Shown: positions 59,000 through 64,000 of the stretch, in pieces
How positions within the stretch are numbered: position 1 is the first letter of the stretch
Layout of the letters: the number at the start of each line of letters is the position of its first letter
Origin: Nymphaea colorata
Lineage: Eukaryota > Streptophyta > Magnoliopsida > Nymphaeales > Nymphaeaceae
DNA length: 64,000 bases
Reading direction: 5' to 3'
Assembly (NCBI RefSeq): GCF_008831285.2
Contig: NC_045150.1
Location: 10,988,001 to 11,052,000 of the forward strand
Program-made: the position numbers and the translations under genes
Notes under the pieces: generated by a model
The model's database searches: none
Seen by the model: the letters and a program-made list of their open reading frames with translations, nothing else
What the model was told of the DNA's origin: nothing

Positions 59000-60117
59000 T
59001 TGTCAAAAAGTAGGACTTATGCAAGATTTCCAGAAAAAAATGGTGGAATTTGTTGTTTCTAACCCTAAAACAAATTTAATTATTATATATCTTAGTCACT
59101 TCATCTATGAATGGAATGGCATAACGGACAGGGCAGGGGCTGGTAGCCCGGTTCAAGTTTTCATGCCATCAACTCCTTGTGTTGTAAAAGGAAGCACACC
59201 AATATGAAAATTGAATCATATCACAAAAACAAACCTACCACTCTAGGAGGAAGGAGGGAAAGGGTGAAAGGCTTCAACTTTCAACCCAGCAGTAAAATGA
59301 AATACTCATCTAGCTCACAACGAGATGTATTTCGGCCACATCTCCTATGGAAAAGTAGCTTGTCACCTTCAGCAATACTCGTATGCAGCATTTATTTGCT
59401 AGAGGTTGGGTTGGGACAACTGAAAATAGCAACTATGGAACAATGGCAGGTAATCTAGGCGCTGAGAAGCACATGGATGTAATCTCATTGTCACCAAAGA
59501 AGGTAATGACATGAAATTGACGTTTTTTCTTACAAATATCTTACTTTCATAGGATTTATAATTTTTGAACAACTCTTCCTATCTCTCACTGCAAAAAAAG
59601 AAATGTCTATATCAAATCTGAATCCAAATTTGAATATAATTCAAATCCTAGGCAAATCTGATTGTCAAATTCACATCTAAATCGAAGTCTGACTTTTAAA
59701 CCTACTGAACCACATTATAATATGCCGGAACGAACTTTCAAATGGATGGATATCAAATAGAGGATATTTATTTAACATGAATCTGAAATCGATTCCAAAT
59801 CTGTTGAAATATTTAGTTAAATCCGAATCTGAATACCATCATGTGTTATTTCTTAAAGCCGTATTTGGTCCGACTGCTTTAGATGATAACTTGTTGTATA
59901 ATCCAATTCTTTTAAAGTAGTTAATTTGGTCAGATATATGATCCAAATTGAATTTATTGACACCTATATAGATGATATATATGTGTGTGTGTTGTGTATC
60001 ATTATGTCAATTATGTGTTTCTTGTGGAGCATGATTTTTTATCAAACGTTCCTTGTTACTTAAAAAGTAAAAGTAAAAAAAAAATAGTTTGGGCATCAGC
60101 TGTAGGCTGCACACAAG
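59000..60117. other. Stretch without a recognised gene
   Basis: AT-rich. 59600-59960 belongs to the AAATCTGAATCC repeat family. Possibly CACTA interior, but no transposase similarity was recognised. Confidence 0.4.
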
Positions 60118-60217
60118 NNNNNNNNNNNNNNNNNNNNNNNNNNNNNNNNNNNNNNNNNNNNNNNNNNNNNNNNNNNNNNNNNNNNNNNNNNNNNNNNNNN
60201 NNNNNNNNNNNNNNNNN
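60118..60217. other. Assembly gap (100 N)
   Basis: Exactly 100 undetermined bases. The flanks are low-complexity (A-tract before; AAATC-type repeat after), which explains the gap. Its true length is unknown. Confidence 0.99.
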
Positions 60218-60847
60218 TCAGATTCACATTCCAATATACAAAGTATCCAATCAGAACCAGATGGACTTAATTTAAATAAAAATTTTACATTCAATGCTCT
60301 TAACAGTTTGTAAATCAGCCAGATTCAGTTCAAAATATGGATTCAGATTCAAATTCATATATGAATACAAAAGTAGGATTCAGGCTGGATTCTGATTCAT
60401 TGGGTATCCCATCCATCCTTGCAGATTTTCCCACTTTTCAAACATTTTTCATTTTATTTTTTGTATTTAGGTCCATCGATTTTCAAGAAAAACAAGGTCA
60501 GTCATTCTCTCGAGTCCTCCCAACTCCTCCAAGAGTATCGGTGACGACTGTTCATGTTGTCCTTAATGAGAAGGTTGCGGAATATTACTTCAGCTTCTCC
60601 AAGGGTACACCCAAAATTGCGTAACGTACCAGCATGCTGGAGCTTGTGGACATTCAGAAATGGTTCAATATTTGGGTGGCGGCCTTTTCGATATGAGTAA
60701 TTACTGGAAACTAAATCTAAACTGAATCTGTATCCGATCCAATACTTATATATATCAAAATGGTTCCACATATCCATTGACAGCACTAACTCCATAAAGC
60801 CACGTGTTCTGACGGGGTCATAGTTATTCACGCTCTTGTCCCACTTG

Positions 60848-60930
60848 TGTATATATATATATATATATACATACATACATACATACATACATATCTATAT
60901 ATATATATATACATAGAGAGAGAGAGAGAG
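60848..60930. repeat. (TA)n-(CATA)n-(TA)n-(GA)n compound microsatellite
   Basis: TA run, CATA run, a second TA run and then a GA run. Confidence 0.95.
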
Positions 60931-61044
60931 GCAGAGAGATTAAAAACCTTTAAATGCAGAAGAAATTTATTTTGATTGGATTTGAATCATCAAAGGTAAA
61001 GAAGGGCAACACCATCGCCAATGTTCCCATAGCCAAGCCATTGA

Positions 61045-61430
61045 TAGGGATGTCAACGGATCGGATTTGGATCAGATGTATCTTTTATCATATCCAATTT
61101 TTCGGATATTCATATATTCGGATTCGGATATGAATTCGGATTCAGATGAAAAAAGTTTATACCATATCTGAATCCGATTTTAAAATCTATATCCGAATCT
61201 GATCCATATCCGATTTATAAGTTATTTTGAATCTGATTCGAATCCAAATTTTAAATTATATCTGAATCTGATCCGAATCTGAATTTTAAAATATATCCGA
61301 ATCCAACTTTTAAGTTATACCCGAATCCAACTTTTAAGTTACATCCGAATCCGACCCGAATCTGATTTATGACTTTTAAACCATATGTAAATCTGATCCA
61401 AATTTGATTTATGTGTCAAAAATATGTAGT
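61045..61430. repeat. Degenerate ATCCGAATC repeat with a transposon-like end
   Basis: It begins TAGGGATGTCAACGGATCGG, an end resembling TAGGGAT..CAA ends elsewhere (51327 and the inverse near 52905). It then runs about 350 bp of CCGAATCTGATCC words. The other terminus was not located. Confidence 0.55.
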
Positions 61431-62515
61431 AAACACCAAATGAACTACCAATATTAACGTTGGTGATAATTGTCAAGCTTATTAAGGGAGAGAGAGAATA
61501 TAACATATATATATATATATATAGCCAAGTTATCAAAAGCTGTCTTTGGGAGTTCTAGCCAAGTTATCAGCCTGCCAAGAGAACAAAAAGTACATAGCAA
61601 GAGCAGTTGCTGTCCCTCAGTTCTTGATTTATCAGCCTACATCTCTGCTCTCATTAGCGAAAGCTGCGCCGTGATCCTTGAACGGCTTGTGGCAAACAGT
61701 TGAATTCAATTTCTTGTTTATGCATGTGCTGTTGCTTTAGGCCTGCAACCTATAGTTACCAACTTGCTATACTTTCTGCAAAATCCAATTTCAAACCATG
61801 TGCTTAGGAAGCTACCTTTAGGGGCATTAGTTGGTGTATGCCATAAAGGGAAGAGTCTGTAAACAAATCTTTCTCTTATGCTAATGGCATTTCTATTATT
61901 CTGCCTCTCCTAAAAGACTCGAACTATGAAAGATTGAAATCCAAGAAATGGCCATTAACTTGGTGTTCTGCTTATGTGCTCTGCAAGTACTAAAATGAAA
62001 ATCATAGGTTAAGAAAGGGAAAGGGGACAGCAAATTGGTAGCTTTGGAACTTCACATTTTTAAAGTGAAAACATACACCTTAGATTCTCACACGTTTTCA
62101 TAACTGTTTTCCCAAAAACACAGCTTGTTCGCGCATTTCTAGGCTCATCTCTCTATTGATTCTTGCAGATTGATGTAAAATTAGCTCAGAGATAAGAAAA
62201 TACCAGAAATTTCTATCAGCCAAACACTCTTTTGTGAATTTGTTAACCTTTCCAATTCAACGCATATAAAATATCGACAAAAAGTAGACCAGCAAGATTT
62301 TGTTCAGAAAATGGAAATAGATCACTGTTCCTTTAACTGTGAAAACAACTCATGCATGACACTCTAGTTTCTTGACCATCAAATTTGAGAAAAGAAAAAC
62401 AACAAACAGAGATAGAAATAAGACCCATTTTGAAATAAAGAAAGGGGAAAGTTTGGGATCTCAACTTCAAGTCTGGATAAAAAAATAAAGAAGAATGCGA
62501 TGGAGAGAATCATAC
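61431..62515. other. Stretch that should contain exon 2 of the NC2-alpha-like gene, but does not
   Basis: A TA run lies at 61503-61522, and a twofold repeat of GCCAAGTTATCA at 61523 and 61558. A plus frame to 61703 has no recognised domain. I looked on the minus strand for the expected next exon (an RIKKIMQ-type start) and did not find it. Confidence 0.4.
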
Positions 62516-62593
62516 CGCAGGAAAACGAGTGCCGAGTTTCTTCCTCATCTTGCCTCCTCCAATCCCTTCTTCCACTGCAGCGACTCGAGCCAT
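62516..62593 (-). CDS. NC2alpha: First exon of an NC2-alpha (DRAP1/NF-YC-like) transcriptional corepressor
   Basis: The 26-codon exon starts at ATG (62593) and reads MARVAAVEEGIGGG then KMRKKLGTRFPA, ending in phase 0 at donor GCG|GTATG. The last 11 residues match MRKKLDTRFPA, the start of the histone-fold corepressor NC2-alpha (Dr1-associated protein 1) of plants, with one Asp-to-Gly difference. In the family the next residues are ARIKKIMQ, and a splice at this point is plausible. NC2-alpha pairs with NC2-beta (Dr1) on TBP-bound promoters and represses or tunes RNA polymerase II initiation in the nucleus. The upstream 15 residues are an extension or an alternative start; the second Met begins the family's usual N-terminus. 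No later exon lies in the window, so this is either a captured or truncated exon or a gene with a very long first intron. Confidence 0.6.
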
Positions 62594-62639
62594 GCCCACT
62601 TGACAACCCCACCGACAAATGTTAGAAAAAACAAAAATG

Positions 62640-64000
62640 CAAAAAAAAAATATTTATTACTTAATTTTCACATGGTTAATTAAGATGTTTTAACTGTTAC
62701 GTTATCAATTTTCTCCATAAGTTCTTCATGCTCATAATTTATCATATTTGACTTCTATGTCTTCAAGTTGTTTAAGGACGTTTAAATTATTTTCACATAT
62801 ATTTTTTGATGAAATTATCTTTTTTTAAATACTTGTAAAAACAAATAGTATATTGAACTTTGATTGGTCTATTAACAACTAATATGTTTGACTTTCGTAC
62901 TTTTTTTACATTAACTATGCATATTGAACATTGATCGGTCTATTTTTAAATAAAAACATATTTTAATTGAGTAAACTATTATTTCATGATGATCTCTTAT
63001 TAAGAATTATTAAATCAGCTGACCCATATTGTTTATCATTAGAAAAACATATTATTTAATGTTTTTTCATTTCATTGAGTTAATTGAAATAGTTTGTGTT
63101 ACATCCGTAAAAAGAGTATTCAATGATATATCAAGTAATTTATTAGTCCTATTATCTTCATTACAATAGTTGTTTTTTTTTACATAAAATTGTATAATTA
63201 CTCCAATGATATATAAGATAGTTTATAAAATCTTACGATTTGTTGTTTCCTACTAGTTAGAGGCTTTTGTTTTCCAGTTTGTGAATTATGTGTTATATAT
63301 CAACTTCTAAGATTTTTGAATTAATTGTATGATTATAAAAGTAATTTACTTGATTGATTAAATAAGTAAATTGATAATTTGATAAATAACTTTTTTATAA
63401 GCGTAGCAGTTTTTTCATACTGAGATTATGCACAATGAGATGCTTTCAACTTAAAAGATATCATAATACGTTTAAGATTTCTATTTATTATAAAACTTTT
63501 TTTTAAGTTAGCTTTTTAAAAAGTATATTTTTTGCTATCAACTTTTTTTCCATATGTGATGTATATGCCAATATTTTTTTTAAACTGCTATGTTTAAATA
63601 TATAATATACTATTCTTGTAACCAATTTGAGATAACGGTCATCAAAAGTTTGTAGCTATAAGTGTATGTTTCATATTTTCAACAATTCCCATTTTGTTGA
63701 ATTTCTTTGTTGAGTTTTCTTTACTATTTCATTAAATAAATATTATTTAAGATATCCGCTTAGTTGATGTGTTTGCTTGATTAAAAAAATTAGTTGAACA
63801 TAGTATTATTTAACTAATTAATTAGTTTTATATGATATAGTTTAAAATATTTTAAGTTAATGATGTATATGATTTTGTAAGAATATTATTATATGCAACT
63901 CCATGGAAGTCAGTTCTTAGTTAGATTATACTATATGTATATTTATGTTCCTTTGTGTCATGATGTTAGTTAGTGTGTTACCACCACTCAGCATTCGGAT
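62640..64000. other. AT-rich stretch without a recognised gene
   Basis: Very AT-rich, with T-tracts and no exon-like block on either strand. If the NC2-alpha-like exon is functional, its promoter would lie at the left end of this stretch. Confidence 0.5.

Noticed and set aside
59985-60313. Open frames across the N gap
   Set aside because: The middle is undetermined sequence and the ends are low complexity.
1-64000. tRNA, rRNA, CRISPR, bacterial or viral insertions
   Set aside because: No B-box-type GGTTCGAATCC with a matching cloverleaf, no conserved rRNA blocks and no spaced direct repeats were seen.

Overview
The window looks like nuclear DNA of a flowering plant, and the sequence alone does not give the species. 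Evidence: it is AT-rich, genes are sparse and intron-split with GT-AG borders, TA/CT microsatellites are abundant, and there are decayed Ty1/copia, hAT and CACTA elements, a plant receptor-kinase fragment and a C2-domain gene family. One 100-base assembly gap lies at 60118-60217. I saw no rRNA, tRNA, CRISPR or organellar segment.

Region 1-23078 is a tandem array. Two near-identical units of about 9.1 and 9.6 kb (4388-13470 and 13471-23078) and the end of a third (1-2257) each carry one minus-strand gene for a small C2-domain protein with a proline-rich, then His/Ala/Gly-rich tail. A 2.13 kb block with copia reverse-transcriptase remnants sits at the first unit junction. The spacer of both complete units holds the same non-autonomous hAT element with an 8-bp target duplication. 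My exon model (exon 1 of 40 nt, exon 2 of 102 nt, exon 3 of about 130 nt, tail exon of about 430 nt) finds a disabling change in every copy: A has lost its start codon and has stops, B has lost a splice donor and has frameshifts, C has one nonsense codon.

Region 23079-33150 is an older, much more decayed continuation. A fourth C2 copy (D, 28830-30613) keeps a recognisable exon 1, a broken exon 2 and a tail turned into a roughly 69-bp minisatellite. Blocks around 23.4-27.5 kb and 31.1-32.5 kb are diverged copies of one another.

Region 33150-47100 is mostly transposon debris: a longer copia pol relic (RT and RNase H), a second copia RNase H scrap with a short terminal-inverted-repeat element beside it, AT-rich low-complexity DNA, an LRR receptor-kinase pseudogene end (46198-46558) and a 319-bp hAT element. 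A 33-bp-arm, almost perfect palindrome lies at 47142-47208.

Region 47500-50400 holds minus-strand exons with good splice signals. They may form an unidentified gene with an 8-nt micro-exon; its 5' part would encode 115 aa. A compact small-secreted-peptide gene with a TATA box lies at 56323-56601. A single first exon resembling the transcriptional corepressor NC2-alpha (DRAP1) lies at 62516-62593, and I found no downstream exons. The rest is repeats and AT-rich DNA in which I recognise no gene.
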